Shown here: one piece after another, positions 1-10,027 of the stretch | Layout: the number at the start of each line of letters is the position of its first letter | Numbering within the stretch: the stretch's first letter is position 1 | Assembly (NCBI GenBank): GCA_044463945.1 | Contig: JBIQLW010000001.1 | Coordinates: forward strand, 62,001 to 126,000 | Source of the DNA: 62-47 sp044463945 | GTDB lineage: Bacteria > Pseudomonadota > Alphaproteobacteria > Rhizobiales > Xanthobacteraceae | Direction of reading: 5' to 3' | DNA length: 64,000 nt | Made by a program: the position numbers and the translations under genes | Notes under the pieces: generated by a model | Seen by the model: only the letters and a program-made list of their open reading frames with translations | Told to the model about the DNA's origin: nothing | The model's database searches: none

Positions 1-859
1 ACACCAGCCTGCCGACGGCGATCACGGCATGATCCGAGGGATTGCGCTGGAGAACGCGGATCAGTTCGGCGAACAGCACGAAGGACGAAAGGAAGCGCTC
101 CGGGCCCGAGCGCTCATAGGCCAGTTCGCTCGTGACCTGATGCCAGCCGTTGCCCATCTCGCCGATCAGCGCCGAGGCGGGAACGAGGACGTTCTCGAAC
201 ACCACCTCGTTGAAATGCTTCGCGCCGGAGAGATCGGCGATCGGCCGGATGGTGATGCCTGGGAGCGTCAGATCGACCAGCAGTTGGCTGGTCCCCTTGT
301 GTCGGTCGGCCGGGCCGCCGCTGGTCCGGCAGAACAGCAGCATGTAATGCGCGCGGTGGCCGTAAGTGGTCCAGAGCTTGGTGCCGTTGACGCGGAATCC
401 GCTGTCCACCGGCTCGGCGCGGGTGCGAACCGCCGCGAGGTCGGAGCCGGAATCCGGCTCGCTCATGCCGATGCAGCAAAAGAGTTCGCCGGCCGCGATT
501 TTCGGCAGCACGCTGCGCCGCTGCTCCTCGGTGCCGAACCGCAATAACAGCGGCCCGCTTTGCCGATCCGCAATCCAGTGCGCGGCGACCGGCGCACCGG
601 CGGCCAGCATCTCCTCAAGCACGACGTAACGTTCGAGGCTGCTGCGCTCGTGACCGCCATATTGCTTCGGCCAGGTCATGCCGATCCAGCCGCGCTCGCC
701 CATCCGGCGCGAAAAGCCGGCGTCGAAGCCGGCCCAGGACGCCGCCCGCACATGCGCCGGCACGTTGCGAAGTTCCTCGGCAAGGAAGGCCCGCACTTCG
801 CTGCGCAGTTTCTCGGCCTCGGGCAGAAACGGGGCATTGGGAAAGGTGAAGTACGACAT
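1..859 (-). CDS. Acyl-CoA dehydrogenase, 3' end outside window
   Basis: The leftward reading frame begins at ATG 859-857 and is still open at base 1, so about 286 residues are visible. The translation has the acyl-CoA dehydrogenase middle-domain signature (IGMSEPDSGSDLAAVRTRA, then NGTKLWTTYGHRAHY), which in this family forms the FAD and substrate-binding beta barrel. The start overlaps the stop of the upstream dehydrogenase as TGATG, so the two are translationally coupled and may form a heteromeric FAD enzyme acting on an acyl-CoA thioester. A GGAGG-like site lies just upstream. The substrate cannot be told from the sequence; the active-site base would lie in the missing C-terminal part. Confidence 0.85.
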   Translation of the reverse strand, partial: MSYFTFPNAPFLPEAEKLRSEVRAFLAEELRNVPAHVRAASWAGFDAGFSRRMGERGWIGMTWPKQYGGHERSSLERYVVLEEMLAAGAPVAAHWIADRQSGPLLLRFGTEEQRRSVLPKIAAGELFCCIGMSEPDSGSDLAAVRTRAEPVDSGFRVNGTKLWTTYGHRAHYMLLFCRTSGGPADRHKGTSQLLVDLTLPGITIRPIADLSGAKHFNEVVFENVLVPASALIGEMGNGWHQVTSELAYERSGPERFLSSFVLFAELIRVLQRNPSDHAVIAVGRLV

Positions 860-1959
860 CACGCCTCCTGCATGGCGCCAAACGACGTCACGAACGGCCA
901 CAGTCCGTCGGCCCCGGCCGCGATCGCCCGCCGGCCCAGCATCGCGCTCCAGTAGCGCTCCGGGCCGAACTCGTCCCGCCAGGCCCACAATCGCTTGGTG
1001 AAGACATGCAGCCGGTGCTCCTCGGTGAAGCCGATCGCGCCATGCACCTGATGCGCGATGGGCGCGGCAATGCTTGCCGCCTCGCCGGCCCGCACCTTGG
1101 CGGCGCCGATCGCCATGATATCGAGGGCATCGAATGCCGCGCCGGCGATGGCCGCGGCTCCGCCACATGCCGCCACCTGTCCGGCGAGGACGGCGAGTAA
1201 TTGCTGGATCGCCTGTTGCTTGCCGATCGGCTTGCCGAACTGCACCCGCTCGTTGGCGTAAGCGACCGTCATCTCCAGAACGCGCTCCAGCGCGCCGGCC
1301 ATCCCGGCGACGCGGAGCGCGGCGCCGGCCGCCTTCAGAGCCTCGCGGGTCCAGCGCGACGGCGCCGGGCGCACGTCTTCGTCCGGCAATTCGACGTCGA
1401 ACGTCACGGTGTCGGAGGGCAGGCCGGCCAACGACGCGCCTTGCGTAACGTCGGCGGCGGTGGTCCGGTTCACTCTGATCACGAACAGCCGGGCGTCATG
1501 CTTCGCCAGCACGGCGACGGTGTCGGCGTGGCGTGCCCACGGCACGCCCGCGGCGCGGCCCCGGATCCGCCATCCGGAGCCCTGTCGGTCGAGTGCGGCC
1601 GCATCGCCGCCGGAGAGCGACGCGAACGTTGCCGGGTCTGACGTTGCCTCGAAGCCCGCCTCGGTCAACAAGCGGTTGGCCAGCATCGTCTCGGCAAGCG
1701 GGATCGGCGCGGCGTAGAAACCGGCGATCCGCAGCAGTTCGATCGCTTCCGTCGCCGCGATCCCGAAGCCGCCCGCCGTCTCGCTGACGAAAGCCAGCGG
1801 AAAGCCGGCCTCCGCGACCTGCCCCCAGCAGGCTCCCGCCCATTGTCCGAGCTGAGCGCCCCGGATGTCCTGCTCGGAAACCGAGGCGAACAACCGGCTG
1901 GCGCTTTCGTTGAGCAGGGCGCTTGTCTCGCTCCGGTATTGCAAGTTCGCCATAACCAT
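859..1959 (-). CDS. Acyl-CoA dehydrogenase family protein
   Basis: A 366-residue acyl-CoA dehydrogenase-like protein. The C-terminal helical domain is clear: a FGKPIGKQQAIQ segment followed by HQVHGAIGFTEEHRLHVFTK, typical of the short-type dehydrogenases that pair with a second, full-length subunit. The N-terminal half is less conserved. It is the first gene of a leftward pair and ends in a TGATG overlap with the next dehydrogenase. The start is uncertain: a GTG at 1983 and ATGs at 1977, 1959 and 1953 are all in frame, and none has a strong ribosome site. ATG 1959 is a compromise. Function as an FAD-dependent acyl-CoA oxidation subunit is inferred from family; the substrate is unknown. Confidence 0.82.
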   Translation of the reverse strand: MVMANLQYRSETSALLNESASRLFASVSEQDIRGAQLGQWAGACWGQVAEAGFPLAFVSETAGGFGIAATEAIELLRIAGFYAAPIPLAETMLANRLLTEAGFEATSDPATFASLSGGDAAALDRQGSGWRIRGRAAGVPWARHADTVAVLAKHDARLFVIRVNRTTAADVTQGASLAGLPSDTVTFDVELPDEDVRPAPSRWTREALKAAGAALRVAGMAGALERVLEMTVAYANERVQFGKPIGKQQAIQQLLAVLAGQVAACGGAAAIAGAAFDALDIMAIGAAKVRAGEAASIAAPIAHQVHGAIGFTEEHRLHVFTKRLWAWRDEFGPERYWSAMLGRRAIAAGADGLWPFVTSFGAMQEA

Positions 1960-2088
1960 GTCCGTTCGCGGCACCATCCGCACCGCAGTTCAGCTTATGT
2001 GGATATGATCCAGTTTAGAAGAATCCGGGCATGAATACACCGTCCGGGATGGGGAGGAGACCGTTTTCCGTAGCTACTCAGCACAAGC

Positions 2089-2099
2089 GGACAATGTCC
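2089..2099. promoter_or_regulatory. Short inverted repeat in divergent promoter region
   Basis: GGAC-AAT-GTCC is a perfect 4-bp inverted repeat with a 3-base centre in the 230-base gap between the leftward and rightward acyl-CoA dehydrogenase operons. It could be an operator half-site pair for a TetR-type regulator, but it is short and such repeats occur by chance. No convincing -35/-10 pair was identified. Confidence 0.2.
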
Positions 2100-2191
2100 A
2101 TTCATCTATTATTTTTGACGGCCTTCCGGTCGCGAGGCACCGGCATGGCTCGAAATCGAACGCCGGCAGCCGATTTGAGGGGAGTGTAGCC

Positions 2192-3409
<1,218 letters not shown>

Positions 3410-3463
3410 GCAGCGTTATGACGTGAGTCTGGCGCGCCGGCGCCCAATAGGGAGGAATCGCCG

Positions 3464-4810
3464 ATGACCCGCCTGTTCGATTCCGGGCAACTGGAGGCCA
3501 TGGCGCAGCCTTTCGAGGTTCGGGCCCGGGAGGCACTCGCCGCCGGCGACCTCGACAGTGTCCGTCGGCTGTTGCGCGAGATGGCGCAGGGCCATGCCGG
3601 TCTGGATGCGTTGTCGGCCCACGCGCTGGCGCGAAAGGCCGGCAAGCTGCGGGCGGATTTCGGCGAGGATCGTGCGCGCGTGGTGCTGGAGCGGATCGGC
3701 TCGCAACTGATGGCGACATGGGTGTTGCAATGGCGCGCGGGCGACGCCCGCGGTGCGATCGCCGATCTGATCGCGATCCATCGCTATCAGGGCGATGCCG
3801 TGCTTGAGCCGCTGGAAGAAGACGACGACACCGTGACGCTGCGTCTGTCGCCTTGCGGCAGCGGCGGCAAGCTGGAACGGCAGCGGCTGCCCGAGCGTCA
3901 CCCGCAAGCCTATGGCGGCTGGAGCGACGGCGTCAGCAGCTACTGTCAGGGCTGCAAAGCCAATCAGGCCGCGCTCAATGCCGCGCTGGGCGCTCCCGCC
4001 TGGACCACTGAAAAAGGTGCCGACGGCCGCTGTACGCTGCGTTTCGCCAAGCTTCAGCAGCGTGGACAAACCCTGTTCAACGACGCGGAGCGGACGGCGC
4101 TGACGCGCACCCGCGTTCAGGAGGCCGAGGAACGTCTGGTGCAAGGCGACACCGACATCGCGGCGCTGCTCGAAGGTCAGCGCAAGGAGTGGCGGCCATG
4201 GCATGATTTCGCCGTGGTCTGGCTGGCCCACTTCTATGCCGCGGCGCTGGAACTGGGTGGGGCCGACTACCTCGACGAACTGTTGAGCCAGACCTATGCC
4301 CCGGCCTTCGTCGCCGGCTTCCCGCACTACGCGGCGATGAGCGACGAGGAACTGGTGCGCGAGATCGCACGCACCTGGAACTATCACTGCGCCGACTTCC
4401 GGCTGCACGAGGAAGACGACCGCTTCGTCTTCACGCTCGATCCCTGCGGCAGCGGCGGCCGCCTGTTCCGGAGCGAGATGTGGCGCGACATGTTCCGCTA
4501 CGGACGTCCGTTGTCGCCGCTGATGGACAACCCGCATCCGATCAACTTCAATCGTGAGCGGGCTCCGGTCTATTGCACGCACTGCGCGGCCTCCAACCGC
4601 GCTCAACTCGCGAATGCCGGGGATGCCAAGACGCCGCTGTTCTTCGTGATCGACGGCCACGCGCAGCAGCGTCCCGGGATGCCCTGCCGCACCTATGTCT
4701 ACAAGACCGGCGCCGACCGCAGCCGCGTCGACCCGGCGCTGTTCGCGCAGGTCGGGTTGCCGCCGCCGGGCGCGGCGGATCAGGCCCACCCATCACGGAG
4801 GTCGCCTTGA
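3464..4810 (+). CDS. Unknown protein with duplicated CGSGG/CxxC putative metal-binding modules
   Basis: A 448-residue protein not assigned to a named family. It contains two copies of one module: an acidic stretch, then PCGSGGKL (residues 130-137) with YCQGC (160-164), and again PCGSGGRL (327-334) with YCTHC (370-374). Cys131, 161, 164 and Cys328, 371, 374, with nearby histidines, could each make a zinc or iron site. The order CGSGG...CxxC resembles zinc-ribbon-like sites, but the spacing is unlike the SEC-C tail. No signal peptide or membrane segment is visible, so it is probably cytosolic. It sits between an acyl-CoA dehydrogenase and a short-chain dehydrogenase, and its stop overlaps the TTG start of the latter. 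A role in the same pathway is likely but undefined. Confidence 0.75.
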   Translation: MTRLFDSGQLEAMAQPFEVRAREALAAGDLDSVRRLLREMAQGHAGLDALSAHALARKAGKLRADFGEDRARVVLERIGSQLMATWVLQWRAGDARGAIADLIAIHRYQGDAVLEPLEEDDDTVTLRLSPCGSGGKLERQRLPERHPQAYGGWSDGVSSYCQGCKANQAALNAALGAPAWTTEKGADGRCTLRFAKLQQRGQTLFNDAERTALTRTRVQEAEERLVQGDTDIAALLEGQRKEWRPWHDFAVVWLAHFYAAALELGGADYLDELLSQTYAPAFVAGFPHYAAMSDEELVREIARTWNYHCADFRLHEEDDRFVFTLDPCGSGGRLFRSEMWRDMFRYGRPLSPLMDNPHPINFNRERAPVYCTHCAASNRAQLANAGDAKTPLFFVIDGHAQQRPGMPCRTYVYKTGADRSRVDPALFAQVGLPPPGAADQAHPSRRSP

Positions 4811-5601
4811 ACAACCCGTCCGCGTCCCGTTCGCCCCATCCCTTCGATCTGAGCGGCAAGGTCGCGCTGGTCACCGGCGCGACACAAGGCATCGGCGCGG
4901 CAACCGCGCGCGTGCTGGCGGAGGCCGGAGCCCACGTCGTCATCAGCAGCCGCAAGGCCGACGACTGCGCACGCGAGGCGGCCGCGCTCACCGCCGACGG
5001 TCTGAGCGCCGAAGGGCGCGCCTGTCACATCGGGCGCATGGAGGACATCGAGGCCATGGGGCGTCACCTGCGCGACCGCCACGGGACGCTCGACATCCTC
5101 GTCAACAACGCCGTGCTCAGCCCGTGGCGCAGCATCGACGAGACCGACGTCGGGCTCTTTACCAAGGCCGTGGAAGTCAACCTGCGCGGCTACTGGTACC
5201 TGTCGCGGGAAGCAACGCGGCTGATGCAGGGGCGCGAGCGCTGCACGACCGGCAGCATTGTCAACATCGCCTCGATCGCGGCGTTGCATCCGGACAAGAT
5301 GCTCGGGCTTTATTCGACTTTGAAGACCGCACTCATCGGCATGAGCCGCAGCTTCGCGCTGGAATACGGCGGACAGGGCGTGCGCGTGAACACCGTGCTG
5401 CCGGGTCTGATTCAAACAAAGCTCGCCGATGCCTACGACGCGGATGCGAAGGCGCGCTACATCGCCAAGACTCCGATGGGCCGGCTGGGGACCGGGCGCG
5501 ACATCGGCAACGCCGTGCTTTATCTTTGTAGCGATGCCGCCAGTTTCGTCACGGGCACCAACCTGGTCGTCGACGGTGGCATCACCATCGCCACGATCTG
5601 A
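4807..5601 (+). CDS. Short-chain dehydrogenase/reductase (SDR)
   Basis: A 264-residue classical SDR oxidoreductase. I start it at TTG 4807, six bases after ACGGAGGT, because this matches SDR length and gives a four-base overlap with the preceding gene. The cofactor motif TGATQGIG is at 23-30, NNAV (in place of NNAG) at about 100-103, and the catalytic triad is Ser156, Tyr169, Lys173. The C-terminal VTGTNLVVDGG is typical of FabG-like enzymes. It would interconvert an alcohol and a ketone with NAD(P)H. In this operon it may act on a 3-hydroxyacyl-CoA or a related intermediate; that is inference. Confidence 0.9.
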   Translation: MNNPSASRSPHPFDLSGKVALVTGATQGIGAATARVLAEAGAHVVISSRKADDCAREAAALTADGLSAEGRACHIGRMEDIEAMGRHLRDRHGTLDILVNNAVLSPWRSIDETDVGLFTKAVEVNLRGYWYLSREATRLMQGRERCTTGSIVNIASIAALHPDKMLGLYSTLKTALIGMSRSFALEYGGQGVRVNTVLPGLIQTKLADAYDADAKARYIAKTPMGRLGTGRDIGNAVLYLCSDAASFVTGTNLVVDGGITIATI

Positions 5602-5633
5602 TCAACCCTCGCTGTTTTATTCGAGAGCTTCAA

Positions 5634-6464
5634 ATGACCGAGATTCCGTCTGCCGCCATGCCGCGCCGCGTCGCACTGATCACCGGCGCTTTTGGTGGTA
5701 TCGGCAGCGCCATCGCACGACAGCTTGCCACTCAAGGTTTTGACCTCGGGTTACTTGACAAGGCGCCGCCGCCACAGAGCCTGATCGACGACCTCGCCGC
5801 GTCCGGGGGCCGGGTCCATTGCCTCGCCGGCGACGTTGGCGACGCCGGCTCGGTGCAAGCCTCCGTTGACGAATTACGGGCGGCATTCGGCCCCGTGACC
5901 ACGCTGATCAACAATGCGGGGATCACGGCCAACATTGCCCCGCTGGAACGGATGGATGAAGCCGCATGGCAGCGCGAGCTCGCCACCAACCTCACCGGGC
6001 CGCTGTATCTGGCGCAAGCGGTGTTGCCGGACATGGTGGCCGCGGGCTGGGGCCGTATCGTGAATGTCTCGTCGATGGCGGCGCGGGGCGGACTGGCGCT
6101 GCAAACCGGATACGCGATGACCAAAACCGGGTTGCTCGGACTGAACCGCAACTTGGCATTGGAATATGCACGCTACGGGATTACGAGCAATGCCGTTCTC
6201 CCGGGTCTGATCGAGACGGAGGCCGTGCGGCGGATGCCGGCGGCGGTGCGCGACGACGCTGTATCGATGGTGCCGGCCCGCCGGCTGGGTCAGCCGGAGG
6301 AGGTCGCAGCACTGGTCGGCTTCCTCTGTCACGATGAGGCGTCGTTCGTTAACGGAGCGGAGATCGACGTCGGCGGCGGAGCGCACCTCAGTCCCGTCGT
6401 CCTCGGAAGCCAGCGCCTGATTGCCGAGCGACAGCACCTTGCATTGCGCCGCAACGCCGTGTGA
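5634..6464 (+). CDS. Short-chain dehydrogenase/reductase, FabG-like
   Basis: A 276-residue SDR, last gene of the rightward operon that begins at 2192. TGAFGGIG (17-24) binds NAD(P), NNAG is at 93-96, and Ser147, Tyr160 and Lys164 form the catalytic set. The tail ends near FVNGAEIDVGGGAHL, then runs about 28 residues longer than many FabG proteins (SPVVLGSQRLIAERQ...), which may be a genuine extension or read-through into neutral sequence. It probably catalyses a hydroxyacyl or alcohol oxidation step alongside the SDR 32 bases upstream. The substrate is not inferable. Confidence 0.88.
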   Translation: MTEIPSAAMPRRVALITGAFGGIGSAIARQLATQGFDLGLLDKAPPPQSLIDDLAASGGRVHCLAGDVGDAGSVQASVDELRAAFGPVTTLINNAGITANIAPLERMDEAAWQRELATNLTGPLYLAQAVLPDMVAAGWGRIVNVSSMAARGGLALQTGYAMTKTGLLGLNRNLALEYARYGITSNAVLPGLIETEAVRRMPAAVRDDAVSMVPARRLGQPEEVAALVGFLCHDEASFVNGAEIDVGGGAHLSPVVLGSQRLIAERQHLALRRNAV

Positions 6465-6605
6465 GGCGAGGCTCTCGTCGGCAGGACGGGCCTTTCGTCT
6501 AAAGCCGTGATGCATCCGGAAGTAGCGGTGGGGAAGTTCGCAGTCGGTAACAATCCTCAGAGGCTAAGGCCGCTCGTTGATCGAAGCCCGCCACATGGGG
6601 CTGTA

Positions 6606-7625
6606 TTAGACCTTTTGCGTGCTTTCTCTGACACTGATCGTGAACGCGATGCTCTCTCGTGTTGGTGCTGTCGTGGTTCCTCTGACCCTGTCGAGTAGAA
6701 TCTGAGCCGCGCGTTCGCCAATCTCGCTATGTGGGACGTCGACTGTCGTTAGCGCGGGTAACAGATATCGTGAGAAGTCGAATCCACCGAAGCCGGTTAT
6801 CGCGATATCGTCAGGCACGGATAGTCCCCGCCGTTGGAGGGCAAGCATCGTTCCGGCGGCGACAACGTCGTTGACACAGAATATGGCGTCCGGAAGTTTC
6901 TCCATCTGCAGGAGCTGTTCTGCTATTTCATGGCCGGACGACATATTACGCAGATCGTTGACATGGAGGACGATTGCTTCCGCGCCATGTGCTTTTGCCG
7001 CCGCGGCATATCCCTTGCGGCGCATTTCGGCCCGTCGATCCCGGCCGCTCGATGCGATGAACGCAATGCGCCGATAGTCGTTGGCGAACAGAGCGGTGGT
7101 GAGTGCCTTGGCCGCATCGTAATTCGACAGTGCGACGATGCTGTCGATTGGCGTGCGGGTGATATCTCATGTTTCGACGACAGGCAGGCCGGATTGAGTG
7201 AGAATCCGACGCGTCGCAGGAAGGTGATGCACTCCAACAATGATGAATCCGTCGACGCGCCGCCCGAGCAATGCTGCGACCGCGCGATGCTCCTCCTCCA
7301 GATCATAGTTGGTTTCAGCCAGGACGATTTGAATCCCATAACGGCGGGCAATGCTGCCAATTCCCTGAACCGTGCCTGAAAACATCGAACTGGCGATCGT
7401 GGGAAGAATGACGGCAATCGTTCCTGTTCGTTGGGAGGCCAGCGATGACGCCACCAGATTGTGGATGTAACCAGTTTCCCGGATGGCGGCTTCGACTCGA
7501 TTGCGAAGCTCGGCGGTGGCGGCATCAGGCCGGCGCAGAACCCTGGAGACTGTCATTGTCGAAACTCCGGCGCGCTTCGCGACATCGGCCATCGTGGTGT
7601 TGGTTTTGCCTTGTCGGATGGGCAT
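6606..7625 (-). pseudogene. LacI-family regulator interrupted by one in-frame stop
   Basis: Reading leftward from ATG 7625 gives a complete LacI/GntR-type repressor of 339 codons. The N-terminal helix-turn-helix is MADVAKRAGVSTMTVSRVL (12-30), followed by the ligand-binding core (IIVGVHHLPATRRIL, later GFGGFDFSRYLLPALTTVD). At 7169-7167 the frame meets TGA after PVVET. Homologues have tryptophan there (VVETWD), so a single TGG to TGA change explains it. The frame is otherwise intact to the stop at 6606, with no indel. Either the gene is recently dead or the 152-residue N-terminal piece is made alone. It lies beside a decayed ABC transporter gene, possibly its former target. Confidence 0.85.
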
Positions 7626-7813
7626 CTCCCGCGGAGTCCAAGGGGCTTTTTCGCGAAATCAAGATCGAGGACATGAATATCCCGATCCGCAACAAACGTT
7701 GACGCAAGATAACCGTCATGGCCGGGCGAGCCCGGCCATCCACGTCCGGAACTTCCAAACTGACGCGAAGATGCGGCACGTTGGCCGCCAAGACGGTTTG
7801 GTATGAGTACTCC

Positions 7814-8477
7814 ATGTCTTTTACGCTCGAAACCCGCGACCTGACCATTCGGTTCGGCGGCCATGTTGCCGTCGATCTGGTGAATTGTATCTTTCGCCCT
7901 GGCGTACTGACCGCGATCATCGGGCCGAACGGCGCCGGCAAAACTACGTTTGGCTTTGAGATCAACGGTCGCACGCTAACCTGTTATACCGTTTTCGTGG
8001 CGTCGGGAGCGATGACCCTTGCGCTGCTGCGGATCGTGAACTCACCATTTGGCCGTGTGTTGCAAGCGATACACGAGAATCCATTCCGGGCCGAAGCGCT
8101 TGGTTATCGGACGATCCTCCATCTGACTTATGCCAATTGCATTTCGGCGCTGGTCGCGGCTCGCGCCGGCGTCCTCAATGCGCTGTGGCTGCGCTATGCC
8201 GGACCCGATACCTCGCTGCGCTTTTCAATCATGATCGACGTTCTGCTGATGGGTGGTAGTCGGTGGTATGAGCACGATGTACGGCGCGATCATCGGCGCC
8301 ATAGTCTTCATTCTTTCCCAGAATTACCTACAGACGCTGATGAGAGCGGCACCGCGTGCGGCCGGCGATGTTAGCCTACCGTTGTTGCCCGGCCTGTTGC
8401 ATCCCGACCGCTGGCTGCTATACCTTTCTCCCATTATCTGTATCTCGGTCGTCGTCGCCTTCTATCTTAATCAATGA
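7814..8477 (+). pseudogene. Chimeric, frameshifted remnant of LivG and LivM transporter genes
   Basis: From ATG 7814 the first 46 or so codons match the start of a branched-chain amino acid/urea-type ABC ATPase (RFGGHVAVD, Walker A GPNGAGKTT). At about 7950 the sequence jumps into the C-terminal half of a LivM-type permease (SPFGRVLQAIHENPFRAEALGY, ALWLRYAGPDTSL). Near 8250 one extra G shifts the frame, and the permease continues in the other frame (GGMSTMYGAIIGA, LLPGLLHPDRWLLYL) to a stop at 8477. An internal deletion removed the rest of the ATPase and the front of the permease. No functional product is expected; this is a relic of a further Liv-type importer. Confidence 0.85.
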
Positions 8478-8586
8478 GTCCGAGCTGAGACGCGCTCCTC
8501 AAGAGAGAACTCAACCCGAAGCCGCGCATCTGCTTAGCTGGCAAACAATTTGAAGGCGCACTATTGTAGGCAATTGATTGCATGCC

Positions 8587-9288
8587 TTACGAAGTAGCAT
8601 TGCGCGGTCGTATGGGTCTTTTGGGGCGAGGTGGTTGCTGTGCAGCTATTTTTGACGCTATTCCATTTTCCATTGATAGCCGCTCTCTGATGCCTGCCAC
8701 GACAACCTCCAAGCCTTTAGTATACTCCATATCAAAATCTCCCGTAGAGTAGAGAGGCTTCAGTGTTGCGTTCTCCAACAGGACGAATCCCGCGACGAAG
8801 CAGGTGATGGAGCGATAAGCGACAATGGCGTCGTTGTCGGTAAAGCCAGATTTGCGAAGCGCATCCATGAGCGTATGGCCGGTCTGTATCGCTTCGTCCA
8901 TGATCAATGGTCTTTGTGCGACGATGCGAAATACATGAGGATGCCTGCGACCGACGATACGATAGGCAGCGGCGAAGCTTCGTGCTCTGGCCTCCCATGA
9001 TTGATCCTGTGACAGATCGGATTTCATGATCTTAAAGATGTACTGCATCATTAAGCTGTGAAGTCCATCAAGCAAATCGTCCTTGTTCTTGAAATAGTGA
9101 TAGATCGACATCGCCTCGATATTAAGTTCGCGTCCGAGTTGACGCATGCTCAAAGCGTCGAATCCTTTATCGCCAACAAGCTTGAGTGCCGCCTGCAGAA
9201 TGGTTTGCTTAGTAAGCGGCAAACGCGCCATATCGCTCCTTGTGCGGCGGCGCTTTCTGGAATCGGTAACGGATTTCTCGGTAGCCAT
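8587..9288 (-). CDS. TetR/AcrR-family transcriptional regulator
   Basis: A 233-residue regulator. Residues about 23-70 form the TetR DNA-binding domain (ILQAALKLVGDKGFDALSMR, then LNIEAMSIYHYFKNKDDLL), which is close to the TetR class whose C-terminal domain senses hydrophobic ligands. The first 20 residues are basic and may be excluded if translation starts further in. It is leftward, divergent from the transketolase/ABC operon that starts at 10028 but 740 bases away, and may regulate that operon or the lost transporter at 7814. The ligand is unknown. The ORF is intact. Confidence 0.87.
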   Translation of the reverse strand: MATEKSVTDSRKRRRTRSDMARLPLTKQTILQAALKLVGDKGFDALSMRQLGRELNIEAMSIYHYFKNKDDLLDGLHSLMMQYIFKIMKSDLSQDQSWEARARSFAAAYRIVGRRHPHVFRIVAQRPLIMDEAIQTGHTLMDALRKSGFTDNDAIVAYRSITCFVAGFVLLENATLKPLYSTGDFDMEYTKGLEVVVAGIRERLSMENGIASKIAAQQPPRPKRPIRPRNATS

Positions 9289-10027
9289 GACCTAGTTCGC
9301 TGAAATTTCCTGCTCTCGTCGTTGCCTGAAACTCACCCATTCCGTCAAGGGCTGGGCTCTCACAAGGCCAAATTCGATTATGTAAATTGCCACAAACGAA
9401 GCAAAGAAAAGCGCCCGTCGATTTCATCGTTACTCCGCGCCGTATGTATGCCTTGCATGTCGAGTTCCTGAGTTTGAAGGGGCGCTGTAACGGTCATGTA
9501 GGTGTGCAATTGATTGATAACGGTTCAAGAAGAAGCAATTTTCCCAAGTGATAGTTGGTCGCTCGGCAGCTAGGAAAGCTAACGCGATCGGCGCTCCTAA
9601 CTCATCGGCTGGCATTGATCTTGATCGCACGCAAACAGTCTCGATTTCGCCAATCCTCTCGCAATGCAAAACGATTGTGTCAGACCGCTCCAATAAACAC
9701 ATCCTCTCGCAGTAAGACTTGACTTTGCTAAATCCGCCTTACATTGTAAGTCAACAAATGTGGTGGGAAGCGCGCCATGACTGAACCGTTAGGTTGCGAC
9801 CAACGCGACGACGGACGTGTCACGTTTGTCCTCGATCGTGATTTCTGGCTTTCCAAGCAAGCCCTGCTGCGAACAAGACCCGCGCCGTCGTTGCGTTCCT
9901 TCAATCGTGGAACGTAGGTCGGCGCGGTCGCGACGACAGCTAACTTCAAGTGACTGACGATACCATCGCGTACGAGTGACGTGCGTGATCGGCATTCTAT
10001 TCTCCAATAGCAGGTTAGGATGCGACG
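9289..10027. other. 740-base gap, mostly without recognisable genes
   Basis: No family match was recognised on either strand. The only plausible short frame is at 9777-9920 (47 codons, beginning MTEPLGCDQRDDGR), which follows a GGTGGGAAG site but resembles nothing I know. The region is less GC-rich than its surroundings around 9300-9780. It must hold the promoter of the operon starting at 10028. No clear -35/-10 pair or operator was found. Confidence 0.4.
9777..9920 (+). CDS. Possible 47-residue ORF, unknown
   Basis: An ATG at 9777 follows GGTGGGAAG by eight bases and opens a 47-codon frame rich in charged residues (VTFVLDRDFWLSKQALLR). It could be a leader peptide, a gene remnant or chance. 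There is no membrane segment and no known motif. Confidence 0.18.

Noticed and set aside
9430..9949. Leftward ORFs in the gap before the transketolase operon
   Set aside because: No recognisable motif, no ribosome site, and composition unlike coding sequence; left as an unassigned gap.
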